Assembly: GCF_020329505.1 (NCBI RefSeq)
Contig: NZ_JAGKJJ010000023.1
Coordinates: forward strand, 1-40,000
Source: Bradyrhizobium semiaridum
Lineage (GTDB): Bacteria > Pseudomonadota > Alphaproteobacteria > Rhizobiales > Xanthobacteraceae
Reading direction: 5' to 3'
Length of the DNA: 40,000 nucleotides
Part shown: piece by piece, positions 6,808-16,826 of the stretch
Layout of the letters: every line of letters starts with the position of its first letter
How positions within the stretch are numbered: position 1 is the first letter of the stretch
The notes under the pieces: model-generated
Told to the model about the DNA's origin: nothing
Seen by the model: the letters and a program-made list of their open reading frames with translations, nothing else
Databases searched by the model: none
Made by a program: the position numbers and the translations under genes

Positions 6808-7956
6808 CTACACCGTTCGCGTCTTCAGCACGGTGGCGGCGGCGGCGTAGCCGCCGCTGGCGCCGTCGATGAAATGGACGTGATCGGCACGCATCACCGA
6901 CGGCGTGAAGCAGGTCATCATCGCGGCGTCCTGCTCGTGCAAACCGTAGCGCACGATACCTTGCGCTGACGCCGCCGCGAGGCACCGCTCGAGATCGGCA
7001 GCGAGTTCGGCCGTGCAGTCGAGGATCATGCGCAGGCCGTCGTCGAATTTGCGGAAATCGGAGTTTTCCACCACCTGCCGGACGTAGGTCTTCGGCACGA
7101 ACTTGCCGATCGGAATGTTGAACCGCATCAGCATATAGGCCCACAGCGTGAAGCTGAGCACGACGGCCCGCCGCAGCGCCAGCGAGCCGCCACGCCGCGC
7201 TCGCGCCTCGTACTCGATCCCCTGCGGCGGCCAGCGCAGCGGCGGACCGCTTGCCGGTACCGGCCGGCCGGCCTCAGGCGTCGTCTCGACCCGCGCGACG
7301 ATGTCCTCGATCACCCTGCGGAACGCGGCGGGATCGGCGCCCTGCGCCGGCAGCACCAGCAGCGAGAGGATGACGCCGCGCACCGAGGGCATCACCTCGA
7401 AGCGGCAGGACAGGCCGGACAGATCGGGCTGCGTGCCCTCGGGCGCCGGATCGATGGCAAACTCGCCGCGCTTCATCGCGGCATCGGCGAAGGCGAGCCC
7501 GCCGCCGGAGAACATCGCATAAGCGAGATTGGCCGACGGCCCGAACCGCGCGACGAGGACATCCGCGCCGGCGGCGCGGATCGCAGCGATCGGCACCAGC
7601 GCCACGCGCATCACAAGGTCGAGGTCGTCGCGCACCCAGCGCGCCGTTGCGGCCAGCGCGTCGCGCGCCTTGTCGAAATCATCAGGCGCGATCGCAAAGC
7701 TGGCGCCGTCGCCACCGAACACGAAGGGAAACTCGCGGCCGTCGAGCGCATTGGTGACGGCGGCGACAACAGCCGCGCCCGCCATGTTGACCGCCTTGTA
7801 GCGCTGCGCCGCGATCGCCTTGGTGGAGTCGACGATGTCGGCGACGCCGACGCTCCAGTCATCCGGCAGCGGTGCATAAAGCGCGGGATCCATCAGCCGC
7901 GCGAAGCCGCGAAACACCGGGATGCCGCCGTAGAAAATCTCGCTGCCGCCTGCCAT
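6808..7956 (-). CDS. DUF3095 family protein, cyclase-like
   Basis: The 382-residue protein matches the DUF3095 family, seen as a class III nucleotidyl-cyclase-like N-terminal half joined to a distinct C-terminal half. GVADIVDSTKAI (Asp40, Asp43) resembles the first metal-binding segment of class III cyclases, and FPFVFGGDGASFAI (Asp83) the second GD-containing segment. No activity is established for the family, so cyclase chemistry is inference. The start at 7956 (MAGGSEIFYGG) is chosen because upstream in-frame codons translate a dispersed repeat (8065-8152). It lies downstream of the COG0523 gene on the same strand, with about 210 bases of mostly repeat between. It may be co-transcribed, but this is not shown. 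Confidence 0.8.
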   Translation of the reverse strand: MAGGSEIFYGGIPVFRGFARLMDPALYAPLPDDWSVGVADIVDSTKAIAAQRYKAVNMAGAAVVAAVTNALDGREFPFVFGGDGASFAIAPDDFDKARDALAATARWVRDDLDLVMRVALVPIAAIRAAGADVLVARFGPSANLAYAMFSGGGLAFADAAMKRGEFAIDPAPEGTQPDLSGLSCRFEVMPSVRGVILSLLVLPAQGADPAAFRRVIEDIVARVETTPEAGRPVPASGPPLRWPPQGIEYEARARRGGSLALRRAVVLSFTLWAYMLMRFNIPIGKFVPKTYVRQVVENSDFRKFDDGLRMILDCTAELAADLERCLAAASAQGIVRYGLHEQDAAMMTCFTPSVMRADHVHFIDGASGGYAAAATVLKTRTV

Positions 7957-8064
7957 CGCACCGTTTCCGCCAGGGAAAATCTGTAGCAGATACGTGCGAA
8001 GTTGCGATCGGGTTTTGGATGCGACGACACCGAATGTGTGGCGCTGCTCGTGAGTAACGCTTTC

Positions 8065-8152
8065 GTAGCCCGGATGAAGCGCAGCGAAATCCGGGGCCGC
8101 TTTCACCGCGGATCGGGCGCCCCCGGATTACGCTGCGCTCCATCCGGGCTAC
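8065..8152. repeat. dispersed palindromic repeat, family D (GTAGCCCGGATG...CATCCGGGCTAC)
   Basis: The ends GTAGCCCGGATGAAGCGCAGCG and GCTGCGCTCCATCCGGGCTAC are complementary. Other copies are at 9661-9744 and 23873-23937. Confidence 0.8.
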
Positions 8153-8168
8153 GGCAGCGACGATTACA

Positions 8169-9374
<1,206 letters not shown>

Positions 9375-9430
9375 CGAGATCAAACAGTTGCTGGAGGGAC
9401 GGGCGGCGGGGCATGCGGCTCCGGGAATGA

Positions 9431-9452
9431 ATGTTATGTTATAACATAACAT
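9431..9452. promoter_or_regulatory. Zur-type operator, perfect 22-bp palindrome
   Basis: The half-site ATGTTATGTTA is followed directly by its exact reverse complement. It contains GTTATNNNATAAC-like symmetry known for alphaproteobacterial Zur boxes and is AT-rich in GC-rich surroundings. It lies directly upstream of the COG0523 gene. Confidence 0.85.
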
Positions 9453-9538
9453 CTTGTTGCGAGGTCCTGTCAAGCGGGCCGGAATATCCTGAGCCCCCAA
9501 TCCGTCTTCTGCCGTCGCAGTTACGTGAAACCGTTCCC

Positions 9539-9648
9539 GTCATCCTGAGGCGCGAGCTCTTGCGAGCCTCGAAGGATGAATCGGCCCGGCTGGTGGCCGT
9601 CGACCCTTCGAGGGCCGCTGAAGGAGCGGCCACCTCAGGGTTGACGGG
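9539..9648. repeat. dispersed palindromic repeat, family F (GTCATCCTGAGG...)
   Basis: GTCATCCTGAGGCGCGAGC, CCTCGAAGGATGA, CCCTTCGAGGGCCGC and CACCTCAGGGTTGAC form nested inverted pairs. The repeat is non-coding. Together with the family D copy at 9661-9744 it fills the gap 9453-9767, where no gene is seen. Confidence 0.7.
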
Positions 9649-9660
9649 GCTGAACAAGCC

Positions 9661-9744
9661 GTAGCCAGGATGCAGCGCAGCGAAATCGGGGGTTTTCCGC
9701 ACGGCGAGAGCGGCCCCGGATCGCGCTTGCTTCATCCGGGCTAA
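9661..9744. repeat. dispersed palindromic repeat, family D
   Basis: This copy begins GTAGCCAGGATGCAGCGCAGCG and ends CTTCATCCGGGCTAAGC. It lies directly downstream of the htpG stop and may help end its transcript. Confidence 0.75.
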
Positions 9745-9767
9745 GCAACTCCACTCGAGGCTGCGGG

Positions 9768-11627
9768 CTACTTCCCCATCCCGCGTAGCACGAGTTGGTT
9801 CATGCGGCTGGTAAAGCCGGCGGGATCGTCGGGCATTTCGCCGTCGAGGATCTGCGCCTGCTCGAATAACAGCAGCGCGACGTCCTTGGCCTGCTCGCCC
9901 TCGCCGGCGAGCGCGGCGACCAGCGGGTGACGCAGGTTGATCTCGAGGATCGGCTTGGTGATCGCACCGCGGTTCTGCTGCGCGAGCAACCGCTCCAGGG
10001 CGCGATCGCGCGCATCGCCGCCGGCGACGAGGCACGACGCGCTCGAGGTCAGCCGCTGCGAGGCGCGGACGTCGGAGACGCGCTCGCCGAGCGCATCCCT
10101 GACGATCGCGACCGTGGCCGCCGCGTCGGCTTCGGGCTCGTCCTTTTTCTCAGCGCTATCGGTGAGCGGGATCAGGCCGAAATCGATATCGCCCTGACTT
10201 AGCGACTTCAGCGGTTTGCCGCCGAAATCGAGCGGCACCGAGGTCCAGAACGCATCGACGGGATCGGTCAGCAGCAACACCTCGATGCCGCGGGCGCGCG
10301 CCGATTCCAGCTTCGGATTCGACTTCAGCCGCTCAAGGCTGTCGCCGACGAGGTAATAGATCTCGGTCTGGTTCGGCTTGAAATCGTCGACATACTGCTT
10401 CAGCGTACGCTTCTCACCCGACGTGGTGGTGAAGCGCGACAGCGCCAGCAGCTTCTCGCGGCGCTCGAAATCCTCGTACAGACCTTCCTTGATGACCGGG
10501 CCGAACGCGTCCCAAATCTTGGCAAAGGCGTCCTGATCCTTCTCGCCGAGCGTCTCCAGCTCGCCGACCACCCGCCCGGTAACCGCTTTGCGGATCTGCG
10601 CGAGCTGCGGATTGTTCTGCAGCATCTCGCGCGAGATGTTGAGCGGCAGATCCTCGCTGTCGATCACGCCGCGGACGAAGCGCAAATAGGCCGGCAGCAG
10701 CTCGGCGTCGTCGGCGATGAAGACGCGGCGGACATAGAGCTTGACCTTGCCCTTGCGCTCGACCTGGAACAGGTCGAACGGCTTTTGCGACGGTGCGAAC
10801 AGCAGCACCGCGTAGGACTGGCGGCCCTCGGCGCGGTAATGCAGCGTCATCGCCGGCTCGTCGAAGGCGCCGGCGATCTGCTTGTAGGCCTGCGCATAGT
10901 CCTCCGGCTTCAGCTCGGATTTCGAGCGCTGCCACAACGCGCTCGCCGAATTGATCTGGCGCGGCTCGCCTTCTTCCGCGACCAGCAGGATCGGGAACTG
11001 GATGTTGTCGGAATATTCGCGGACGATGCGCTCGATCTGATAGGTCTCCAGATACTTTGCGGCGTCCGGCTTCAGATGCAGCACGATCTCAGTACCGCGC
11101 GCGACGCGCTTGGCTGCCTCATCGCTCGCTGGGCTGATCTCAAAGCCGCTGCCGCCAGCGGAAGTCCACACCCACACCTCATTCGAGCCGGCGCGACGGC
11201 TGGTGACGACGATCTTCTCGGCCACCATGAAGGCGGCATAGAAGCCGACGCCGAACTGGCCGATCAGATTGGCGCCGTCCTTGGCCTCGGTCAGCTTCGA
11301 CAGGAACGATTTCGTCCCCGAGCGCGCGATGGTGCCGAGATTGTCGATCAGTTCCTGCCGGTCCATGCCGATGCCGGTATCGGCCACGGTGAGCGTGTTG
11401 ACTTTCTTATCCGGCGCTATCCTGATCTCCGGCGGCGCACCATCGGCGATCAGCTCGCGCAGCGCGATCGCCTCGTAACGCAGCTTGTCGCAAGCGTCGG
11501 AGGCGTTCGAGATCAACTCGCGCAGGAAGATGTCGGTCTCGGAATAGACCGAATGCACCATCAGGTGCAGCAATTCGGCGACCTCGGCCTGGAACGGCTG
11601 GGTTTCGGCAGCAGCAGTGTCGGTCAT
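9768..11627 (-). CDS. htpG: molecular chaperone HtpG (Hsp90)
   Basis: The 619-residue protein is a full-length bacterial Hsp90, an ATP-driven dimeric cytosolic chaperone. The N-terminal GHKL ATPase shows FLRELISNASDACDKLR (catalytic Glu37), DTGIGMDRQELI and GQFGVGFYAAFMVA. The middle domain has KLYVRRVFI and LPLNISREMLQ. The C-terminal dimerisation part ends in LVLRGMGK. The start ATG at 11627 matches family length; an upstream extension in the same frame is arginine-rich and implausible. The zinc-ribbon MBL gene lies 118 bases upstream on the same strand, so a shared transcript is possible. No sigma-32-type or CIRCE element could be read with confidence. Confidence 0.97.
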   Translation of the reverse strand: MTDTAAAETQPFQAEVAELLHLMVHSVYSETDIFLRELISNASDACDKLRYEAIALRELIADGAPPEIRIAPDKKVNTLTVADTGIGMDRQELIDNLGTIARSGTKSFLSKLTEAKDGANLIGQFGVGFYAAFMVAEKIVVTSRRAGSNEVWVWTSAGGSGFEISPASDEAAKRVARGTEIVLHLKPDAAKYLETYQIERIVREYSDNIQFPILLVAEEGEPRQINSASALWQRSKSELKPEDYAQAYKQIAGAFDEPAMTLHYRAEGRQSYAVLLFAPSQKPFDLFQVERKGKVKLYVRRVFIADDAELLPAYLRFVRGVIDSEDLPLNISREMLQNNPQLAQIRKAVTGRVVGELETLGEKDQDAFAKIWDAFGPVIKEGLYEDFERREKLLALSRFTTTSGEKRTLKQYVDDFKPNQTEIYYLVGDSLERLKSNPKLESARARGIEVLLLTDPVDAFWTSVPLDFGGKPLKSLSQGDIDFGLIPLTDSAEKKDEPEADAAATVAIVRDALGERVSDVRASQRLTSSASCLVAGGDARDRALERLLAQQNRGAITKPILEINLRHPLVAALAGEGEQAKDVALLLFEQAQILDGEMPDDPAGFTSRMNQLVLRGMGK

Positions 11628-11745
11628 GGGAACTCGGCAATTCGGCTGGGGTGGGAAAGCCCTGATATAGCGCGGCGGCGGCGGCTGGCAAGATTTTGCG
11701 GCGAACCCCGAACGCGCCCCCCTGCTGCGGCCGCAAGCCCCTCCC

Positions 11746-12558
11746 TCAGCCGCGATCGGAGACCGCCGCGATGTAGCGCTGCACCGACCAATCGAACGCA
11801 GCCTTGCCGCCCGAGGCGATGTTCTTGCCCCACCAAGCGCCATAGATGCGATCGAAGGCAAGCGGCGCGACCCGCTCCGCAATGGTGCGGACCGTGGCGG
11901 CACCCAGCGGAACGTAGTTCGGATAGCTGTACATGAAGCTCACCGAGCGGCGGTCCATCGCGACCATCGCGATGTCGCCGGTCAGCAGCGCGCCGCGGCC
12001 GTCCGCGCCAGCCCGCCAGTGCAGCACGGTGGCGCCGGAAAAATGCCCGCCGGTCCGCACCAGCAGGATATCGTCGGAGATCCGATGGCTGTCGCCCTGC
12101 CACGGCACGATGGATGGATACGGCCGCGTCACCCACTGGGCGTCGTCGCCATGCAGATAGACCGGCGCGTTGCCGAACGCCGCGCTCCAATCAGCGACCG
12201 CGCCATAATAGTGCGGATGCGAGATCGAGATCGCCTTCAGACCGCCGAGCGATCTGACATGCGCGATCGCGTCCTCGGTTACCAACGGCACACAGTCCCA
12301 CATCACGCAGCCGCCGCGGTCGGGCACCAGCAGCGCGCGCTGCCCGATCGCAAATGACGGCTCGAGCGCCAGTCCGGTGAGGCCGAGATCGTCGCGCCAC
12401 ACGACCTTGTGCTTCCGCGCGAGGTCCTCGCGGGTCAGCCAGGTCTGGCCCTTCCAGTTCACATATTGCCGTTCGTCCTCGCAGATCGGACAGGACGCCG
12501 GCGGCGCCGGAGTTTCAGGAAATTGCGCGCCGCATTGCTCACACGTCCACAGGGGCAT
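11746..12558 (-). CDS. MBL-fold protein with N-terminal zinc ribbon and altered active site
   Basis: The 270-residue protein begins with a rubredoxin-like ribbon (CEQC at 6-9, CPIC at 23-26), followed by a metallo-beta-lactamase fold. The usual HxHxDH motif is replaced by HPHYYG (His114, His116, then Tyr-Tyr-Gly), while TGGHFSG (His172) and TGDIA (Asp195) remain. The site-2 metal ligands therefore look lost, and the protein may bind one metal or be non-hydrolytic. It starts 17 bases after the L-asparaginase stop, so the two are probably one transcript. The chemistry is unknown; the electron-transfer hint from the ribbon is inference, because such ribbons can be purely structural. Confidence 0.8.
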   Translation of the reverse strand: MPLWTCEQCGAQFPETPAPPASCPICEDERQYVNWKGQTWLTREDLARKHKVVWRDDLGLTGLALEPSFAIGQRALLVPDRGGCVMWDCVPLVTEDAIAHVRSLGGLKAISISHPHYYGAVADWSAAFGNAPVYLHGDDAQWVTRPYPSIVPWQGDSHRISDDILLVRTGGHFSGATVLHWRAGADGRGALLTGDIAMVAMDRRSVSFMYSYPNYVPLGAATVRTIAERVAPLAFDRIYGAWWGKNIASGGKAAFDWSVQRYIAAVSDRG

Positions 12559-12575
12559 CGGGCCCTCACCAATAC

Positions 12576-13682
12576 TTACGGCGTCGCGCCATACGCCTGT
12601 TGAACCGCCTTGGGGTCGGTAACGCCGTTCGCGATCAGGAGTTCGAGCAGCACGCGCGCCTTCTGCGGATTGAGGTCGAGCGACACCGCAAAGCCGAGCT
12701 TGTCGTCCTCGACCTCGACATTGCGGTTCACGAAGCCCGATCCGACCCGGCTGGCCCGGACCACCACGACGCCTTGCTTGGCCGCCGCCGCGAGCGCGTC
12801 GATCGCGGCCTTGGAGGAATTGCCGTCGCCGACGCCGGCCAGCACGATGCCCTTGGCGCCGCGCTTAACCGCATCCTCGATCGGCGCGGCGTCCATGTTG
12901 GCGTGGGAATAGATGATGTCGACCCGCGGCAGAGGCGGCGCCTCCGGCAGCTTCAGCTTTGCGCCCTTGGCAGGTGCGGCCGGTTGCAGAAAGCGCAGCG
13001 AGCCGGTGTCGACATAGCCGACCGGCCCCGCATCGGGCGAGCGAAAGGTCTCGACGCTGGTGGTGTTGGTCTTCGTCACCCAGCGTGCGCCGTGGATGGT
13101 GTCGTTGAGCACCACCAGCACGCCGCGGCCGCGCGCTTCCGGCGCGGAGGCGACCCGCATCGCCTCGTAGAGATTGGCCGGGCCGTCGGCACCAATCGCG
13201 GTCGACGGCCGCATCGAGCCGACCAGCACGACCGGCAGATCCGTATCGATCACGTTTTGCAGGAAGAACGCGGTCTCCTCCATCGTGTCGGTACCGTGCG
13301 TGATGACGATGCCGTCGACCTCATTGCTGTCGATGGCGGCGCGGATCCGCCTGGCGAGATCGAACCAGACCTTGTCGTTCATGTCCTGCGAGCCAATCGA
13401 CGAGATCTGCTCGGCGGAGATTCTGGCGAGCTTGTCCATGCCGGGCACGGCGGCGATCAGGTCTGCCGAACTGACCTTGCCCGAGTCATAGGCGTTGCCG
13501 GCGCGGGCGCTGGCCTGACCGGCGATGGTGCCGCCGGTGCCGAGCACGAGCACCCGGGCCAGCGTGGCATTGGAGGCGTTCTGGGCCGCAGCGGGCGACG
13601 CGAGCAGCAAGATCGTGATGGCCAAGGCGAGACCGACGGTCGTTCGTCCGAAATGGCCCGATTGACGTGCGTGCTGCGTCAT
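12576..13682 (-). CDS. type II L-asparaginase, periplasmic
   Basis: The 368-residue enzyme hydrolyses L-asparagine to aspartate and ammonia. A Sec signal peptide spans about residues 1-34 (GLALAITILLLASPAAAQ). The mature N-terminus carries VLGTGGTIAG with nucleophile Thr52, and the second signature HGTDTMEETAFFL holds Thr131 and Asp132. Downstream VGSMRPSTAIGADGPANL and the C-terminal domain complete the family. The start at 13682 is chosen because GGGGGAAGGA stands just before it; in-frame codons upstream have no signal-peptide logic. It probably leads a transcript with the MBL gene at 11746-12558. It scavenges nitrogen in the periplasm and may also accept glutamine. Confidence 0.93.
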   Translation of the reverse strand: MTQHARQSGHFGRTTVGLALAITILLLASPAAAQNASNATLARVLVLGTGGTIAGQASARAGNAYDSGKVSSADLIAAVPGMDKLARISAEQISSIGSQDMNDKVWFDLARRIRAAIDSNEVDGIVITHGTDTMEETAFFLQNVIDTDLPVVLVGSMRPSTAIGADGPANLYEAMRVASAPEARGRGVLVVLNDTIHGARWVTKTNTTSVETFRSPDAGPVGYVDTGSLRFLQPAAPAKGAKLKLPEAPPLPRVDIIYSHANMDAAPIEDAVKRGAKGIVLAGVGDGNSSKAAIDALAAAAKQGVVVVRASRVGSGFVNRNVEVEDDKLGFAVSLDLNPQKARVLLELLIANGVTDPKAVQQAYGATP

Positions 13683-13979
13683 TCCTTCCCCCAGCGACAA
13701 TTCCCTGCTCACAACCGTTGGTTTTGTCGCGCAACAAATGGACAAACTTGCGGCGGAAAATGTGATAGGCGCCGCTGCCGGCCGTCTTACGATCGTCGCC
13801 ACACGCGAACACGCCGAAGTGATGCCCCGACCGGCGCAGTTGCTATGAAAGCACGAAACGTCAGCGTACCTGAAGCGATACCGTTCGCACCCCTAACAGT
13901 CTCGATCATACTCTAGTATGACTGGCGAAGGCCTCGCAAACCGCGCATCGCGAGGGGTCGGGCAAGGGGGAGCGAAACC
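13683..13979. other. divergent promoter region, asparaginase / OpgC
   Basis: This stretch of about 300 bases separates two divergent genes and must hold both promoters. The only visible structure is a short inverted repeat CATAC-TCTA-GTATG at 13907-13920, about 60 bases before the plus-strand ATG. No coding sequence is supported. Confidence 0.5.
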
Positions 13980-15134
13980 ATGGACGTCAAGGCAGTCTTG
14001 CCGCCGCGCGGGCGCGACTATCGGCTCGATCTGCTGCGCGGCTTCGCCAACTGGGCGATCTATCTCGATCATATCCCGAACAACGCGGTGAACTGGATCA
14101 CGCAGAAGAATTTCGGCTTCAGCGACGCCGCCGACCTGTTCGTCTTCATCTCCGGCTACACGGCCTCGTTCGTCTATGCCCGGATCATGCTGGAGCGCGG
14201 CTTCGTGATCGGCGCCACCCGCCTGGTCAAGCGGGCCTGGCAGATCTACGTCGCGCATGTGCTGCTGTTCGTGATCTATATCGCCGAGATCGGCTATCTC
14301 GCGCAGCGCTACCACGACCCGAACCTGGAGAACGAATTCAACGTCGCGGGCTTCATGGCCAACCCGGCCGAGACGCTCTACCAGGGCCTGCTGCTGGCGT
14401 TCAAGCCGGTCAACATGGACGTGCTGCCGCTCTATATCGCGCTGATGCTGCTCTATCCGCTGGTGCTCTGGTTGATGCTGCGGCGGCTCAATCTGACGCT
14501 TGTGCTGTCGTTCCTGCTCTATCTCGCGGCACGTCATTTCGGCTGGAACCTGCCGGCCTATCCGGGCGGCTCGTGGTACTTCAACCCGTTCTGCTGGCAG
14601 TTCCTGTTCGTGTTCGGCGGCTGGTTCGCGCTCGGCGGCGCCAGCGAATCGATCGGGTTCATCCGCTCGCGCAGTTTCCTGGTGCTCGGCGCGGCCTATC
14701 TGTTGTTCGCGCTGGTGATGACGCTGGCGGGGCGCTTCCCCGAGCTCGGGCAGGTGATGCCGGTCTGGCTCTATGATGCGTTCAATCCGAACGACAAGAC
14801 CAACCTCGCTCCGTACCGCGTGCTGCACTTCGTGATCCTGGCCTTCTTCGTGACGCGCTTCCTGCCGCGTGACTGGCCCGGCCTCGAATGGCCGATCTTC
14901 CGGCCGATGATCAAATGCGGCCAGCAGTCGCTCGAAGTGTTCTGCTCCGGCGTGTTCCTCGCCGTGATCGCGCACGTGATCCTGGTGACGTTCTCCAACA
15001 GTTTCTGGATGCAGGTCCTGGTCAGCGCCGCCGGGATCGCGCTGATGACCATGCTCGCCTATTACCGCTCATGGTCGAAGAAGGTCGACAAGGCGCCCGC
15101 GAAGGCGCCGTCGCCTGCGGCGCCGGCGGAGTAG
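13980..15134 (+). CDS. OpgC-type membrane acyltransferase
   Basis: The 384-residue polytopic membrane protein matches the OpgC family, which adds succinyl groups to osmoregulated periplasmic glucans. It opens with YRLDLLRGFANWAIYLDHIP, the signature of this acyltransferase group, followed by about ten hydrophobic segments (for example ADLFVFISGYTASFVYARI). It ends in a cytoplasmic Lys/Ala/Pro-rich tail (KKVDKAPAKAPSPAAPAE). No opgG/opgH or ndv genes accompany it, so the acceptor glucan is inferred from family alone. The ATG at 13980 follows GGGGGAGCGAAACC, an acceptable ribosome site. It appears to be a single-gene unit. Confidence 0.88.
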   Translation: MDVKAVLPPRGRDYRLDLLRGFANWAIYLDHIPNNAVNWITQKNFGFSDAADLFVFISGYTASFVYARIMLERGFVIGATRLVKRAWQIYVAHVLLFVIYIAEIGYLAQRYHDPNLENEFNVAGFMANPAETLYQGLLLAFKPVNMDVLPLYIALMLLYPLVLWLMLRRLNLTLVLSFLLYLAARHFGWNLPAYPGGSWYFNPFCWQFLFVFGGWFALGGASESIGFIRSRSFLVLGAAYLLFALVMTLAGRFPELGQVMPVWLYDAFNPNDKTNLAPYRVLHFVILAFFVTRFLPRDWPGLEWPIFRPMIKCGQQSLEVFCSGVFLAVIAHVILVTFSNSFWMQVLVSAAGIALMTMLAYYRSWSKKVDKAPAKAPSPAAPAE

Positions 15135-15188
15135 TCCTCTCTATTGCGCAGGGTGCCTTCGCCCCTCCCGGCTGCGGGAGAGACCGGA

Positions 15189-15407
15189 TCAAGTCTGGCT
15201 CCGCACCGAGTGCCGGCTGACATAGAACGCGATGACGGCGAGCGGCACTGCGAGCGCGAGCCAGGAGGCCTGGTCCCAGATGCCGTCGCCGAGCAGCGCC
15301 GAGGTCAGGCCGAAGGCGGTGACGGCCGCAATCACAGCCGGTGCGACGAAGATTTGCGTGATGAACGCCGTGCCGCAGGCATCAGGACCGCTCCGCTCCA
15401 ACGACAA
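15189..15407 (-). CDS. putative small two-helix membrane protein
   Basis: A 72-residue reading frame on the minus strand contains two hydrophobic stretches (FVAPAVIAAVTAFGLTSALL and WLALAVPLAVIAFYV) separated by GDGIWDQAS, a plausible helical hairpin with an Arg-containing end. It is convergent with the OpgC gene. The only start in frame is TTG at 15407 and no ribosome site is visible, which weakens the call. No family is recognised. It could be a decayed or wrongly started gene. Confidence 0.4.
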   Translation of the reverse strand: MSLERSGPDACGTAFITQIFVAPAVIAAVTAFGLTSALLGDGIWDQASWLALAVPLAVIAFYVSRHSVRSQT

Positions 15408-15731
15408 GCGACCGCGCCAGCACCACGCTCACGCAAGCCACCAATGGAGCTTTCGCTCTACCATTCCAAATTCCCACAATCACGTCCCATGCCACTGATC
15501 GGTCGGGCGTAACGCCGGAGCCGCGTTGTGAAAAGCAGGCGCGCCGGTTGTCTTGCTAGAACCTCTCCAACATGTCGCGATCACGCCGAATGTGAGCGGG
15601 AACGCGCCATCCGAGATGTGCCCCGGGATTGCAGCACTATCACCCCGGACATCGACCGCCACATTGCCGAACGCGACGCCATCGGCGGTCGCGGCCGCAC
15701 CATTGCGATGCCGCGGCGCGCGAGCGGTCCG
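15408..15731. other. gap without recognisable gene
   Basis: Between the small membrane frame and the YihY-like gene, nothing on either strand has a plausible start with a ribosome site, and no repeat family from elsewhere in the window is seen. Confidence 0.45.
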
Positions 15732-16823
15732 CTATGATGACGCCTCGCCGACCGTGTCGGCCATGGTTGCGCCGCGCGCACCGAGCGGGTTGCGGTGGCC
15801 TTCGGTCGAATCGCGCACGGTCTGATGCTCGATTTCCGAGTTCAGCTCTGCCCCGCACAGCACGATGATGGCAGACATCCACATCCAGGTCATCAGGCCG
15901 ATGGCGGCGCCCAGCGAGCCGTAGGTCGCGCTGTAGTTCCCGAAATTCGCGAGATACCAGGAGAGCAGCGACGAACCGATCAGCCAGAGCACGGCCGCCA
16001 CGACGGCGCCGACGCTGAGCCATTGCCAGCGCGGTCTGGTTCGGCTGGGGCCATAGCGGTAAAGCACCGCAAGCGCGGTGAGAAGCAGGAGCGCCAGCAC
16101 CGGCCACCGTCCGAACCGGACGATGAGCTCGGCCCTCGTGCCCAATCCGACCTGTTGCAGAAGGAGCGGAACGACGACCACTGCTCCCACCATCAGCATG
16201 ATCGAGATCAAAGCTGCGACGGTGAATGCAAGGGAAATCAGGTTGAGCCTGAAGAAGCCGCGCTTTTCCTTCTCGTCATAGACGACGTTGAGGGCATCGA
16301 AGATCGCCTTCATTCCGGCATTGGCGCTCCAGATCGCGACCAGCAAACCGATCGCAAAGGTCAGCCCGAGCGCCGAGGTGTCCTTCGCGAGCACCCGGGC
16401 GATCTGGTCCTGGACGATCGTATATGAACCTTCCGGCAGCATCAGTGCGAGGCTCTGCAGGTTGGCCGAGATCGTGGACGGATCGGCGAACAGGCCGTAG
16501 CTCGAGACCAGCGCGGTGATGGCCGGGAAGATCGACAGCAGGCCGTAGAACACGACGCCGGCGGCCGTTGCCAGCAGCCGGTCTTCGTCGATCTGCTGAT
16601 AGGTGCGCAGCAGAATGTCCTTCCAGCCGGCGCGTGGAATCTGCAGCGGCGTGTCGGCCAGCCGTCCGTGGTCCTGCGTCTCGATCGGCGCGGTCTCGGC
16701 GCGTTGCCGACCATCATCTGGCGGCGTCTTCGAGCGGGCCACCTGCCGATAGATCGCGATGGTCGCCAGCGCGGTCGCGCCGGCCAGCATGAGGTCGTTC
16801 GGCCAGCGGGAGCGCGGCGTCAT
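15732..16823 (-). CDS. YihY/BrkB (UPF0761) family membrane protein
   Basis: The 363-residue protein has one N-terminal helix (LMLAGATALATIAIY), a soluble linker to about residue 65, then the six-helix YihY/BrkB core. Core signatures are DRLLATAAGVVFYGLLSIFPAITALVS, IWSANAGMKAIFDALNVVYDE and FGNYSATYGSLGAAIGLMTWMWMSAIIVLCGAELNSE across the last helices. The family was once misnamed RNase BN; its function is unsettled. Its start is three bases after the stop of the 16827-17330 gene, so the pair is translationally linked, and a candidate stress promoter lies just before the first gene. Confidence 0.9.
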   Translation of the reverse strand: MTPRSRWPNDLMLAGATALATIAIYRQVARSKTPPDDGRQRAETAPIETQDHGRLADTPLQIPRAGWKDILLRTYQQIDEDRLLATAAGVVFYGLLSIFPAITALVSSYGLFADPSTISANLQSLALMLPEGSYTIVQDQIARVLAKDTSALGLTFAIGLLVAIWSANAGMKAIFDALNVVYDEKEKRGFFRLNLISLAFTVAALISIMLMVGAVVVVPLLLQQVGLGTRAELIVRFGRWPVLALLLLTALAVLYRYGPSRTRPRWQWLSVGAVVAAVLWLIGSSLLSWYLANFGNYSATYGSLGAAIGLMTWMWMSAIIVLCGAELNSEIEHQTVRDSTEGHRNPLGARGATMADTVGEASS

Positions 16824-16826
16824 CGC

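Noticed and set aside
7957..8106. 50-residue N-terminal extension of the DUF3095 protein
   Set aside because: It would translate a family D palindromic repeat (CAALHPGYE-type sequence recurs at other repeat copies).
9375..9500. N-terminal extension of the COG0523 protein
   Set aside because: It runs through the Zur-type operator and precedes the normal first strand MQKLPVTILSG.
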